This document shows, one piece after another, positions 1 to 12,047 of a stretch of DNA of 64,000 nucleotides. The notes beneath the pieces are model-generated. The model was not told where the DNA came from and did not search any database. It saw only the letters and a program-made list of their open reading frames with translations. The first letter of the stretch is position 1. Each line of letters opens with the position of its first letter. The stretch covers positions 1 to 64,000 of the forward strand of contig JAQFVV010013355.1 in the NCBI GenBank assembly GCA_028023455.1, written 5' to 3'. This DNA comes from Epiperipatus broadwayi. Its lineage: Eukaryota > Onychophora > Udeonychophora > Euonychophora > Peripatidae. Made by a program: the position numbers and the translations under genes.

Positions 1-599
1 AAAGTTGAAGAGAACTTGAAAGTCTGTGTTTAAATCCCTATAATTATAGTTAATAATAAATTGAGGCATATATATATATTTAAAGAGTATGTGTTCACTC
101 ATGTACTGACTGAAGCAATAAGAAGCAAAAATAACTACTTAAGCTAGTTTTTATTTTTTAAAATAAAGTAAATAGCAAAACAACTAACTTTCTTCATTAT
201 TAAATATGCTGTTGCGATATGTTCTTATTTTTTCATAACTTTTTTTTGGTGGCAAACATAATAGATTAAAGTTTATAAAAAATTACAATTTCTCTAATTA
301 TTTTAACATTTGAAAATCAGTCATCTTTAATTATTTTAAAATTTTGTAAAACTGATTATACTCTGTGAAAGATTTGTGTTTTCAACATAAGCCAAAATAA
401 ATTTTATTAATGTATATAATCATGTGTGATGCTACGAGATGAAACTAGCATTTCTATAAAATTTATTTACATTTTTTTTTAAATGTAATTGCATATATGT
501 TCAGAGAACAAAAAATGGCTGACAAATATCATAAAATTTTTTAAGTTTTAATGCTTTTTTGTTTATTAACATTTTTTGTTTGTTTAATTACATTTTTTT

Positions 600-1220
600 T
601 TTTTGGATATCATATAATTGAAGTTTATAGTTAGGTACAGCATGGTTCATGACTCCACTATATTATCCTAGATGTGTATACTGTAATAATTTTAAAAACC
701 TGAGCCATAAAAGTAACTTTAAAAGTCATTGATGTAAAAATAAATCATTCAAACAAAAACCTGATAAAAATGTCAGATATCAAAATACTAAAACTAAGTT
801 ATCGTTTAATTTTTTTACCTTTTTTTATTTCCCAGTGATAAAATTGTTGTATATGGTTGCTTCTTTTATTTGAAGTTATTCTCCTAATTTAGACACAAAT
901 TATAAAAACAAAATTTTACATGTGATAACTTTGACTTCAGAAAAAAAAAATCAAAATTTCAAAATGATAGTTCCAGTAAAAAATGGTAGAAAATGAAATG
1001 TCAAAACTCCGTTATTAATTTAATTTGCTTTTTTTATCTCTAGCAGTAAAAATGTTGTACACGCTGTATTTTTATGTAAAAAGTATTCTTCTAAGTATAT
1101 ATATTGTAATAATTTTTGGCATGAGCCATAAAAATTGAGTTTGAAATCTGATAACGTTGATGTCAAAAGTATTTTTTGAAACAATAACCTAATAAAAATA
1201 GTGGATATATAAATGATGAT
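600..1220 (+). repeat. Three degenerate tandem units inside the left foldback arm
   Basis: A motif made of a gttgta/gtacag start, an aagaagtattctcct-like middle and a gagccataaaa end recurs at about 635, 846 and 1053, giving a period near 208 bp. The first and third units are the clearest, sharing tactgtaataatttt- and gagccataaaa-like blocks. The middle unit is more diverged. Tandem sub-repeats inside long inverted arms are typical of foldback elements. Confidence 0.55.
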
Positions 1221-1676
1221 CATAGAATTGTTGAGCTAATTAATGCCATTGGCTAAAAAAAATGTTAATATAATCACTACTAGCTGATATAGGCAATGTG
1301 TATATAAGAATTTTAAGCCCTAGCATTTAATCTTTTGAATAACTGCCATTAAGCATCATTTAGTCCATATTTTGTAAACTTATTTACATTCAGTTTTTCT
1401 TCTGCAGTTTATTCAATTTTAATAGTTTTCTTTAAATTATTTTTGTGTGCATACTAATTATTTCTTTCTGTCAAGAGTCAGAAAATAATGTCAAAGAATT
1501 AGTTAGTATTGATAGCAAAAAAAAAAGTTAATTTTTAAGAGAAACAGCTGTAAAATTATCAGAGATTTTTATTCTGAAAAAAGTATGATTAACAATCTAC
1601 ACCATTTTTTAAAAAAATGACAATTAAAAAGTATATAGTTAACAAAAAGGATTTTAGCATGAGTGGTTTACAATAC

Positions 1677-1832
1677 AATATTATGGGATATTAACATATT
1701 TTGCTGTCGACCATTTAAAATTATTGTTAATAATCCACTTAAGAACAAATAGTGGAAACTCATTTGCTGATGTGGATTAATTAAAAATAAATAGCAGGGA
1801 CAGTAATTTTTTTATTAATTCTTATAATACAA
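1677..1832. other. Spacer of the giant inverted repeat
   Basis: This is the unpaired centre of the palindrome. It is AT-rich, has no reading frame of note and includes a short aataatccactt stretch. It shows no homology to anything else I recognised in the window. Confidence 0.6.
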
Positions 1833-2264
1833 GTATTGTAAACCACTCATGATAAAATCCTTTTTGTTAACTATATACTTTTTAATTGTCATTTTTTAAA
1901 AAAAATGGTGTAGATTGTTAATCATACTTTTTTCAGAATAAAAATCTCTGATAATTTTACAGCTGTTTCTCTTAAAAATTAACTTTTTTTTTGCTATCAA
2001 TACTAACTAATTCTTTGACATTATTTTCTGACTCTTGACAGAAAGAAATAATTAGTATGCACACAAAAATAATTTAAAGAAAACTATTAAAATTGAATAA
2101 ACTGCAGAAGAAAAACTGAATGTAAATAAGTTTACAAAATATGGCAATGATGCTTAATGATTTATTCAAAGATTAAATGCTATTAAAATTCTTATATACA
2201 CATTGCTATATCAGCCAGTAGTGATTATATTAACATTTTTTTTAGCCAATGGCATTAATTAGCT

Positions 2265-2890
2265 CAACAATTCTATGATCATCATTTATATATCCACTAT
2301 TTTTATTAGGTTATTGTTTCAAAAAAAATACTTTTGACATCAATGTTATCAGATTTCAAACTCAATTTTTATGGCTCATGCCAAAAATTATTACAATATA
2401 TATACTTAGAAGAATACTTTTACATAAAAATACAGTGTGTACAACATTTTTACTGCTAGAGATAAAAAAAAGCAAATTAAATTAATAACTTAGTTTTGAC
2501 ATTTCATTTTCTACCATTTTTACTGGAATATCATTTTGAAATTTTGATTTTTTTTTCTGAAGTCAAAATTATCACATGTAAAATTTTGTTTTTATAATTT
2601 GTGTCTAAATTAGGAGAATACTTCAAATAAAAGTACAATATATACAACAATTTTATCACTGGAAATAGAAAAAGGTAAAAAAATTAAACTGATAACTTAG
2701 TTTTAGTATTTTGATATCTGACATTTTTATCAGGTTTTTGTTTGAATGATTTATTTTTACATCAATGACTTTAAAGTTGGTTTTATGGCTCAGGTCTAAA
2801 ATTATTACAGTATACACATCTAGGATAATATAGTGGAGTCATGAACCATGCTGTACCTAACTATATAACTTCAATTATATGATATCCAAA
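2265..2890 (-). repeat. Mirror copies of the tandem units in the right foldback arm
   Basis: These are the reverse-complement counterparts of the three units in the left arm, for example the block with ttatggctcatgcc at about 2370 and ttatggctcaggtc at about 2783. They show that the tandem structure existed before the arms diverged from each other. Confidence 0.55.
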
Positions 2891-3439
2891 AAAAAATGTA
2901 ATTAAACAAACAAAAATGTTAATAAACAAAAAAAAAAAACATTAAAATTTAAAAATTTTATGATATTTGTCAGCTATTTTTTGTTCTCTGAACACATATA
3001 CAATTACATTTAAAAAAAATGTAAATAAATTTTATAGAAAGCTAGTTTCATCTCGTAGCATCACACATGATTATATACATTAATAAAATTTATTTTGTTT
3101 ATGTTGAAAACACAAATCTTTTCTAAGAGTAATCAGTTTTACAAAATTTTAAAATATAATTAAAGTTATTGATTTTAAATGTTAAAATAATTAGAGAGAT
3201 TGTAATTTTTTTATAAACACTAATCTATTATGTTTGTATAAAAAAAAGTTATTGAAAAAATGAGAATATCGCAACAGCATATTTAATAATGAAGAAAGTT
3301 AGTTGTTTTGCTATTTACTTTATTTTAAAAATAAAAATAGCAAGTAGTTATTTTTTACTTCTTATTGCTTCAGTCAGTACATGAGTGAACACATACTCTT
3401 TAAATATATATATATGCCTCTCAATTTATTATTAACTAT

Positions 3440-3550
3440 AATTATAGGGGATTTAAACACAGACTTTCAAGTTCTCTTCAACTTTTCATTCTATCTTACA
3501 TGACCACACACATATGAAAAAGATAAATGATCTCCAATATACATATTATT
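3440..3550 (+). repeat. Dispersed repeat D, copy 1, at the foldback right end
   Basis: The sequence has an acacagactttca block followed by gaccacacacatat, aaaagataaat and accaatat-like blocks in the same order as at 5485-5615 and 46966-47085. It straddles the point where the palindrome leaves the window's reach (3485). It is therefore probably the terminus of the foldback element or a repeat into which it inserted. Confidence 0.5.
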
Positions 3551-3554
3551 TTTT

Positions 3555-3960
3555 AAAATTTTATTTATATATGCATAGTATATATAAAAAGTGTTTGTGT
3601 TATATATATATATGAGTGTGTGCATGTTAAAAAATATTGTATACTTGCAATTCAATAAACAATATGTTTTCTATTCTAATCAATATTTATCAACAAAGTA
3701 TAAATTATTATGCACTATATACATTAAAACAGGAGGGAAATTTGAACCAATATATAGCTTAGTTCACAGCTCCGTGTACTTTTAAACAAAAAAATGTAAA
3801 TATTTATTCTAAAAATATAAAGAGTTATAGAAACTAAATTGATAAAATTTTACATAACAAAAATATCTGCCACTCTAGAGTTGATTGTAAGTCGCTGCAT
3901 TTGTTCTATCAATCTTAATTTACTGAAGTAAAATAAATACTCATTCTACTAATTATATAC
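3555..3960. other. AT-rich spacer with no recognised gene
   Basis: TA dinucleotide runs and poly-A/T tracts. A 64-codon open stretch at 3591-3785 is of ordinary length for this base composition and resembles nothing known. Confidence 0.5.
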
Positions 3961-3968
3961 TCTACAAT

Positions 3969-4133
3969 CAGGGCCGGCGGAAGCGGGCATGCAACGCATG
4001 CTAGGCATGCGGGCGCTGGCAGAAGGAGGCGCCATCACTGAGAGATTAGCATCTGAAAAAGAAGGCGTCATCCCTGACAGGGGCACCAAAATCAAATTTG
4101 CATGTGGGCGCCTAGTACCCAGCGCCGGCTCTG
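3969..4133. mobile_element. hAT-like MITE with 8-bp target duplication
   Basis: A 165-bp GC-rich island in AT-rich surroundings. It begins CAGGGCCGGCG and ends CGCCGGCTCTG, which are 11-bp imperfect terminal inverted repeats. It is flanked on both sides by tctacaat (3961-3968 and 4134-4141), a perfect 8-bp target site duplication. TIRs starting CAG with 8-bp duplications are the hallmark of hAT transposons. It has no coding capacity, so it is a non-autonomous copy. The sharp edges and intact duplication suggest a fairly recent insertion. Confidence 0.85.
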
Positions 4134-4209
4134 TCTACAATGCTTGGTTTTAATAGATTTCATTATATATATATATATGATAATTGGTGGGAAAATACAT
4201 GTGTGTGTT

Positions 4210-4440
4210 TGAGGAAAGAGCAAGTGCTTTAAAAACTAGACAAAGGTTGATAAATAATGTTGTAAAGAGTTAAAAAGTCTAAGTTATGTAAAGATAAATT
4301 AGAAAATATTAAACATATAATTGCTGAGTGTGAAATTTTAAGGAGGAGTTAATATTATTTATTGGAAAGAGAAATTTAGGTATCATGTTAATGAAAATAG
4401 AATTGTTGAGGAAAATATGTATTTTTAACTTAAAATAATG
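4210..4440 (+). pseudogene. Decayed 3' scrap of the APE LINE family (zinc-knuckle region)
   Basis: From 4275 one frame reads KLCKDKLENIKHIIAEC. This matches the CX2CX8HX4C knuckle of the large LINE at 22325-25976 (KLCKEGIENIRHLLIEC) residue by residue, and keeps Cys, Cys, His and Cys. A further stretch to about 4430 resembles the KLWENRYEQ... segment that follows the knuckle in that LINE. It is broken by stops after the knuckle. It is an old 5'-truncated copy, with no visible target duplication. Confidence 0.6.
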
Positions 4441-4449
4441 AAGAAGAGG

Positions 4450-5480
4450 AAAAAATATAAATTATGAAAAAAAATGGGTCAAAAAGCAAAATACTTAAGA
4501 TAATTAATATATGAAGAGGGATTAACTCTTGAAGAAGGAAGTCAATTGTGCAACCCATTTAATAGACTAAGAGAGAGAATTATATTTATGGGTTTTGGTT
4601 CAATAGATGAGAATTATATGTATAGTATCTTTGTCTGCAAATGCAGTATAACGTTTTCATTTATTATAAAAATGAATGAAAAATTTTCCCAAACTAATAT
4701 TTGTTCAGTGTGGTGCATTGACTGATTTATCCAAAACACTTATCCTACACAGATCTACTTAAAAAAGTTAAATTAATAAATTATAAATATATTTGGTATT
4801 TTTCTAAATCCAGGAAACACTTGAAAGCTTATAAATGATAAGCTACAATTCGCTTCACAAGGGTAGATATTGTCACGTGATTAATTCATTCACGATTGAC
4901 AAATGAAATAGGATTTTCGCCTCACTGAATTGAAATATGAAAATTCATTTTTCTTTAAGAATTACTTCACAAGTGGTTTTTCATTTATTGCTTGAGTACC
5001 AATGAAGTCAAATTTAATGTAAAAAAATAGCAAATTCTAAATAAAAAGTTTTTTTTATTTATTTGTTTAATAATCATTAAACAAATATATATATATATTT
5101 TAAAGAAAAAGCAAAACAATTTGTTTGCCAGTAAACTTAACATTACATTTTTTTTTTTTCATTTACTGAAATTTATCAGTTAATCAAATAAACCAATTAT
5201 CTATTTATTTGTCTACTATTGTTAACACAAATTACAATTAACAATTAATTTAATAATATAATATATTTTTTAACTCTTTTTTTTTATAAGTATTATATAG
5301 TAATTATAAACGTACTTAAGTAAGGAGTTTTGTATTTGCTACGAGTAGAGGGCGTTTAGCCAACTACATACCTAAGTGTGTATATATATATTTGCATATT
5401 TTTCATACATTTATTTTAAAATGCATTATTATTATTATTATTTTTAGAAAACATCTATTCACAACAACCACCTTTTAATA
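4450..5480. other. AT-rich stretch, nothing recognised
   Basis: Long A/T tracts, a short ATT run near 5425 and no coding signal. The first hundred bases may be further decayed LINE tail. Confidence 0.4.
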
Positions 5481-5484
5481 ATGA

Positions 5485-5615
5485 AATATATAGGGTATAT
5501 GAGCACAGACTTTCACATGACCTACCATTCTCCACACTATATCATAACACTGATACACTTGAACACATATATGTCGAAAAGATAAATAATCACCAATATA
5601 CGTATTTCATGCTAA
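5485..5615 (+). repeat. Dispersed repeat D, copy 2
   Basis: It is nearly identical to 46966-47085 over about 110 bp, sharing tagggtatatga, cacagactttcac, actgatacacttgaacac and gtcgaaaagataaataatc. It is more distantly related to the right end of the 3.5-kb foldback. It is non-coding. It may be the solo end of the same foldback family. Confidence 0.7.
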
Positions 5616-5713
5616 ATCAGCAATCATCAGTTGGTCCAGAAATAAATGATTATTAATAACATTTTTATTAGATTAAAAATTATTACATTTCAATTAATTT
5701 TTAAATATTAATC

Positions 5714-6360
5714 AATAAGAAAATAAGACTAAAGATAAATGTTAAAAGGATTAAAGTAATAATGTTCAATGGATTTTCTCATAAAAAGAAAATGAAGATT
5801 AGTAATAATGAATTAGAAAAGTCTATCGACTATAAATACATTAGTCTGATTATTAGTACAGCTGGAAACATAATGGACGAAATTAATCATAGAGTTAAAC
5901 TTAGATTGAGCACTGTTGATAGAAATAACTTAATATTAAAAGGAAATATGTCTATAATTGTTTTTAGTAAATGCGTTTTATCAGTTCTTCCTAGTAAATT
6001 TTACACTTGGATATTTAAAGAGCAATTCAGACATTTGAAATCATTTAATTTGTTAGAAGAAACGAAAAAAGATTGAAAACTAAGTATATGGGGAGATAAC
6101 AAACAGGTTTCATTGGTATCATTGAAACAATTAAAAGACTGAAATGAAGCTGAGGAAATATATTGTTAGAAGAGATGATAATAAATGGACAAATAAAAAA
6201 TGCAATTGGACCCTAAAGATGGTAAAAGACATAGAAAGACTTCACACAAGAGATGGATAAATCAAATAAGATAAAGATTGCTGATATATTATGGGGAAGA
6301 GTGGCTAGAGATCAGAGAAATTGGAGCATACTTGGAGAGCCTTCATCCTGTAGTAAATCG
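5714..6360 (+). pseudogene. RTE-like LINE pseudogene, reverse transcriptase C-terminus
   Basis: The frame from 5714 gives an RTE/BovB-style post-catalytic RT segment: a KKIRLKINVKRIKVIMF stretch (family pattern 'glkiN.kKTkvm'), then SIDYKYISLIISTAG (family YKYLGS.I), then CVLSVLPSKFYTWIFKEQ (family YG.ETW). It stays open to the stop at 6074-6076. Shifted frames then give a HRKTSHKRWINQIR-like and an ARDQRNWS-like segment (family RWiDdi and A.DR..W), so the copy is frameshifted near its 3' end. The catalytic YADD region upstream is missing, so it is 5' truncated. It is non-functional. The same family recurs at 42050-42145, 43145-43300 and 54440-57450. Confidence 0.75.
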
Positions 6361-6479
6361 ATAATGATTAAAAGTGATGATCAATTGTGTCCCTAAGATC
6401 GGTCAATCAGGCATATACCAAGGTCCCTGGAAGCTAATGGAACACCACACTGAGATACCTTATTTTAATCAATAACATA

Positions 6480-6655
6480 ATATATATCTTACACATTAGT
6501 GGTGCTGAAATTAAAACAAGGAAAATGAAGTTATTTTTCTTTTATATTAATTATTAATGTGTTATAAGTTAAGTATTACTATTTAGATAAAAATACAATG
6601 TATATGTTCCTTTCTTGGATAAAAAATTAAAGATTTTATTTATTCATTCATTTTT
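6480..6655. other. AT-rich spacer, nothing recognised
   Basis: No coding signal and no repeat that I could match within the window. Confidence 0.3.
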
Positions 6656-6659
6656 TTAT

Positions 6660-6728
6660 TTACTGGGAGGACCCCACTCCATATTTTGCCCAGGGGCTCA
6701 AAATCCAAAGGGCAGTGCTGGTGATGAT
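6660..6728 (-). mobile_element. Possible hAT remnant
   Basis: A short GC-rich island. On the minus strand it reads GAGCCCCTGGGCAAAATAT followed by GGAGTGGGG, the sort of subterminal sequence seen in hAT elements whose ends start CAG. No intact TIR pair or target duplication could be found, so the assignment is tentative. Confidence 0.35.
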
Positions 6729-6729
6729 G

Positions 6730-9090
6730 ATAGACTTTAAAATTTATAAATTTCAAATATATCTGTAATATTCTTTATAAAAAGTATAGTTATTTGCCTA
6801 TTTCTACTCACATTCCATTGTCTTACATTTCTGGAAATTACAATTAATATTCACTCTTTCAATTCAAATGATCATATACAGTTATTGAAAAATGAACAGA
6901 ACCAAATCTATTAATGTCCCTTATCTGCAATTGTATGTTTAAAACTTTTAACAGTGCTGTACATGATCTAGTATATATATAATATGGTGGATTCTGAATT
7001 TCAAGATCCATGGATCACTGGTCCAATGTTGCTCATAGTATTTATAATGTAAACAAGAGCTGCCTTTCCTATGAAAACAATATTTAAGTTCATTATAAAA
7101 TCTTTTTTAATAAGTCTATTGTTGCTCGTTTGCTTCACATATCCAATCCAATGCAGATATGATTTTAAAATATCCCATTCACCAAGCTGAAAAACATACT
7201 ATTTGATCAATAATCTTGCCATTTTATTACAGATAATTTGGAGTATCCTTAACCTAAAAAATTTTCAAAGCCTATCTTTTACTAGTTGAACATATCATCT
7301 AAACGCTAGCATTTCAAAATCCAAGATTACCTTATTATATATTTAAATTAATTTTACATTTTTTGACTGAAAAGTTGCTGAAGATTTTCTCCCACTACTG
7401 GATAATAAAACACAATTTTTTTTGAATATTAATCATTATGTAAAAGTCTTCATAACTTGCATTCAAAACATTAAGAATATTCTATAATCATTTTTGATTT
7501 GACAAAAATAGTACAATTGTCAGCAGAAAATAAATCTAAAAGCCAAAAAGAAGAAAATCTTGTTTTCAATTACTTCAAGTTAAAACTTCCTTCACATTTG
7601 TACTGAATCTTTATTTATTTTCAAAACTGACTTTTATAAAAATGGAGGCAAAATTAAATCTATAATATAATCAGTAATCATAATTTCAAATGCTTCAAAT
7701 TTCTACCAGCAATAATAACTCTTCTTATTCTATTATATAAAAAACTATGAAATATGAATGAACTGCAGTGGAAAACTGTCCAATTTCAAACATGGCCACA
7801 AATCTTTTCAATTAAAGGAATCAAATGCACGACTAACTTAATAAAAACAATATATAAATTAAATCTTTTTAACATTTATCTGCAACAAAAATCATAATAT
7901 TTTATAATAATTATTGCAGTTATAGATTTCAGGGCTTTATCTTAAAGCAAATGTAATAAACAAGTAGCTTTGATAACGTGAATTAAGCATCACGTGATCA
8001 CCAGTTGTTATACTTTCCTGTTTTAATAACATTAATTAAGCACAATGTGCTTAGCATGCTTTCAGTTATGTTTAATTAACGTTATTATACCATGGTCTTT
8101 TTATTTCTTTTATTTTTACAAATTAAACTGACATTTTTACAAATTAAACTGACAGGGAAGCATAAATAAAACAAAAAAATTTTGTAGGTCCACATAGTTC
8201 TAAAATTTTTTTCAATAATTTTGAAGGTAAACACACCAGTACTAAATTTTAAGACATCTCTAAGTATCTTATCAAGGTACTTAGATTTTTCATTGTTAAG
8301 ATTACAAAAAGTTGTTTTAATTTTATTAAATTGGATAACTTTAACTCAAATTTAAAAGAATAGGATAAATATATCATTAAACATTTCCATCTGAATTTTA
8401 TATCATTTCAAAGTGTGATTTATGGATTTAATAGGATTAGAATAACATTTTGAGATATGTGTTAATTTTATTGTACATTTATATGCAAAGTTCGAATGTA
8501 ACACACATTCAATCAACAAATGACAACTATCTTTCTTTTGGTCAAATATTAAAATTTTTCATTTCACATTTCTATGTTACTTTCAATACTCCATTTCCTG
8601 AAAAACAGGGAACATGATTTTTTATGTAGGTCATTAATAATACAGATATCTCACACACAAAAAAGAGATAACATTTTTTAAAAATAAACCTATATTAGCT
8701 TATAACTACAACAGAGTTCTTAAGAGAATTCCAAGAAGCTTGAAATTTTAATCTGGCAATTGTAGGTTTTAACAGTATTTCAAATTTAACAGAATGGGTG
8801 GTTGCTGCTAAAAAACAAACATCAGATTTCCTGGAAAGATGTTTAGGAAAATATTTTTTTAATGCAATCATCATTTTAGTCTTGGTGATTACCAATCTCT
8901 ACCTACAATGCATATCTAATATCAATTTGTTTTACATTCTAACTTTTAACTATATAAAATCCAGAAGATATTAATTAAAACATGGGTACACCCAACTTAT
9001 TTTATAATAATTTTTCTTACTAAATACATTTATGTGGTAGTCAATAAGATAATTTGAATTCACAGAACCAATTGAACAACTTTGAACCAA
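6730..9090. other. AT-rich region, no recognised gene
   Basis: No open frame of convincing length or composition. A 20-bp unit (tttacaaattaaactgacat-like) occurs twice in tandem at about 8113-8153. At 7983-8001 the sequence ttaagcatcacgtgatcac differs by one base from the start of the 456-bp ribozyme repeat at 51270. Nothing else was recognised. Confidence 0.4.
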
Positions 9091-9094
9091 TCTT

Positions 9095-9300
9095 TATTGT
9101 TTTATTAATATCAGTTCTTGAGATGTCTACTTTACACTTGAGTAATCAATGGACACCTGATATTTATAATGCAGTCCATTTCCAAATCGGTTTTTACCTT
9201 TGACTTCATCAGTGAAGACTAGGATTCAAACATGGAATTAATGCAAATATGCATCTTAGAAATCATTTTATACTATTCAAGCTAATAATAAGCTCTTGGA
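9095..9300 (-). repeat. Decayed HHR-repeat family member (377-bp family)
   Basis: It carries the features of the ribozyme repeats in their usual order: gagtaatcaatgg at 9140, then on the minus strand a CACTGATGAAG core at about 9207-9217, then an arm ending tatactattcaagctaataat at 9270-9290, which is also present at 49670-49690. The GAAA partner is not preserved (aaaaacc), so the motif should be inactive. Confidence 0.5.
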
Positions 9301-11690
9301 AGCATATGAAAAATTATGTAATATTATTTTTGGTATTTAATCACCAGCCAATATAAATATTAAAGTATTTTATTTGAATTTTCTGAATTTAATATTGGAA
9401 GTTGATAAAGGTACTATTGCACAAAACCATTTAACATGGAATAATATGGTAATTTTAGTAACTATAGCAATAAGAAAAAAATATATAACAACAGCTATTA
9501 AAACTACCTACTTTTTTCTTATATGCACTTCTGTTTTCACATATTCTTTAGACATTAACGTCTGATTGGCATATAAATAATAAAAAAAAAGAAATTAATT
9601 TTAGAATAAAAAGAATTTTTACAACATCTTTCCAGATCTTATTTTTTAAAAAAAAGTGATTTGAAATAGAAATTTACAAAAAAATTTCAGATTTAAAAAT
9701 TAAATAAATTTTCAGCAATAGCTTACAGCATATCCGATCTATACATTACTTTAATATTTTGTGCCAATAATTTACTGATTTTTTAATTTTATTTATATAT
9801 GTTCAAAAATCAACACAATATACTTGTTCAATATGCCATAATGCAGAAAGTTTAACATAGAACGGATATATTATAGTTAAAACCATGGGTTGATGTGGAG
9901 ATATTTTTGATAATTTTTCATAAAAAAATAATGAAGAAATCTATAACATAATATTTTGAATCCAGGCCAGGTTTCAGTCATATTAAGTTTTTTGTTTTTT
10001 TTTAGCTAAATGAAAAGAAGAATGGGAAACACTCAAACACTCATTACTTAATACTATTCTTGTAAGAAATAATATACTTTGCTGTTTTTTTATAAACTTT
10101 TATATGGTTATGAGGCTATATAAAAACAAATATATAAACATTCATTTTGATAAAAAGTTTTGTTTCTCTGACATATTGCTACAGATTATTTAACCTAATG
10201 ACACATTCATAATTATAGTCAGATTAAGGGATTATGGTGCTCCGATTTATATTAAAAATTTAAGGCCCATCTATTTAGATGCCTTTCTGATGAATTTAAA
10301 TATTATAAACTTTGGAAGAAAGCAGAGAGAAAAGGACACTATGTGACAGATCGAGAAACAAAACTTATATGATGAAACTGCTGAAGAGGCCTTCTCCAAT
10401 AATATAATGTTCATTGTCAAAATATTATTCATGTTGTGCAAATAGATAAGGCCATCAAGTTAGAACGTACATATGGTGATGCGTCAACTAAGTAATATTG
10501 ATCTACATAAAACCTCATAGTATTTGTATTCACATGTAATTTTAATTATGGTTTAGTGAAATATCATAAGCTAAACATAATTTATTGATAAATGAATTTT
10601 TAATATTGAATACAAAATATTAAATATATAATACACACATAAATAAATGAATGACTGAAATGATTGTTTAACATTACTTCTACTTCAAACTCTTTTTTGG
10701 CTTTCAAATTTCTTTAAATCTAATGTATTCAAAATTTCAATTTTGATCTAGAGAGTAGTAATAATAAGTTCACTCATAGCATTCCTCAAGATACTTTTAG
10801 AATATATGAATTTGAAAATTTGAATTCTTCAAGCAAAGCCAATAAACATATTTAAAAAAAATTTTCGTATAACGATTTACCTTAAAAATATTGTAATGAT
10901 TAATGGAGCATAAATTTAATATTGAAAATGAGGCCCTTTTTAACAGAAGTACTGAACCAGGTTTGGGTGGATGAAAATGTAATCTAATGCCACCTCTGTA
11001 TACATTATAAAATGAATTCAGCCCAAGACTAAGCAGTAGTTAACTAATATGACGATGATGATCACATCCATGTTTGGTTATTGTGTTTGATTATCTAGTT
11101 GTTTATTTAAACACCACAAAATAATGCATATATTCCATTTAAAAGAATATTCTCATTATGTAATAATGAGACTCAAAATTTCTGATGCTTAGAGTAAAGT
11201 CTGTCAGGAAAATTGCAAAGCATTGCTGACAACGATCAATTATGATCACTTAGTTATAGTATTTTGTCTAACGACCTCAGTCTGCTTTACTTTTAGGCCG
11301 AGAATATGCGAGGGGGGGGGAGGGCTTTATGATGATACTACATTAGATTTATAATTTATATTGAATCTTCAGCGCACAGTACGATTCCTTCCTTTTAAAG
11401 AGTTAGTCAGTAGAAAGCAATGATGAACTGCCATTGAAGATATTTTTTATTGATTTATCTCAGTGTGTTGTCTCCTAATATTTAAAACCAATAAACCTGA
11501 TTTATAACATTTTTTGAATATGATATTCAACCTATATATATATTTACATAGTAATACAAAATGCATGCACGCATAGTGCTAATATATATGCGCGCGTGAA
11601 GAATCTTTAAACATGTGCATAAAAAACAACAACAACAAAAAACTAATTTTATTATACAATATTATTATATTATATATGTATATTTTTTTA
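9300..11690. other. AT-rich region, no recognised gene
   Basis: Open stretches here are short and lysine/isoleucine/phenylalanine-rich, as expected by chance. A run of nine or more G sits at about 11310. No repeat structure was identified. Confidence 0.35.
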
Positions 11691-11694
11691 GTGT

Positions 11695-11745
11695 TCCTTG
11701 AAAAAGATTATATAAAATAGTCAAAACGTTGGCTGTATTTTATTT
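11695..11745 (+). ncRNA. Hammerhead-like remnant
   Basis: The sequence ccttgaaaaagattat, a short loop, then atagtcaaaacgttggc has the shape CUGANGA, stem II (gattat/atagtc), GAAAC of PLE-type hammerheads. CTGATGA has become TTGAAAA and GAAAC has become AAAAC. Loss of the core G residues means it should not cleave. It is recorded as a fossil of the same ribozyme class. Confidence 0.35.
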
Positions 11746-12047
11746 TTATTATAGTCATATTAAAACAAGTTTTAAAAAGAAGTTTGATGTATTCATTGAC
11801 ACACATATATAATTAATTTTATATATAATGTTGAATATTTAATTATTATACCTAATCTAACATGACACTTTTTTTTTTTACCTTTTCTGCATTATTATCA
11901 GGACATTAAATACCCTTTGGATATATATGGTAAATGCACAATTTAATCGTTTTGAACTGAAAACTATGTTATGTTATAAATAAAAACATTCTCTAATACA
12001 TGTGATGTCAACACTTCAGATATAAACACACACACACATATATATAA

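Larger units (their letters stand above)
1..3485. repeat. Giant foldback inverted repeat, cut by the window edge
   Basis: The left arm (1-1676) reads as the reverse complement of the right arm (1833-3485), with a 156-bp unique spacer at 1677-1832. Sampled blocks, for example 421-480 against 3001-3080 and 600-760 against 2750-2900, match at roughly 95% with scattered substitutions and small indels. That divergence argues against a sequencing hairpin artefact, which would be near identical. The arms contain no convincing reading frame, so if this is a mobile element it is non-autonomous. The arms carry internal degenerate tandem units, as foldback (FB/TU-type) elements do. The left end is probably outside the window, because a dispersed repeat that overlaps the right end continues past 3485. 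A simple inverted duplication of host DNA is the alternative. Confidence 0.85.

Noticed and set aside
1-3485. Sequencing or assembly hairpin artefact
   Set aside because: The arms differ by about 5% with indels. An artefactual read-back would be nearly identical.
3591-3785. 64-codon open frame next to the foldback
   Set aside because: It arises from TA repeats (YIYM-type residues) and has no homology.
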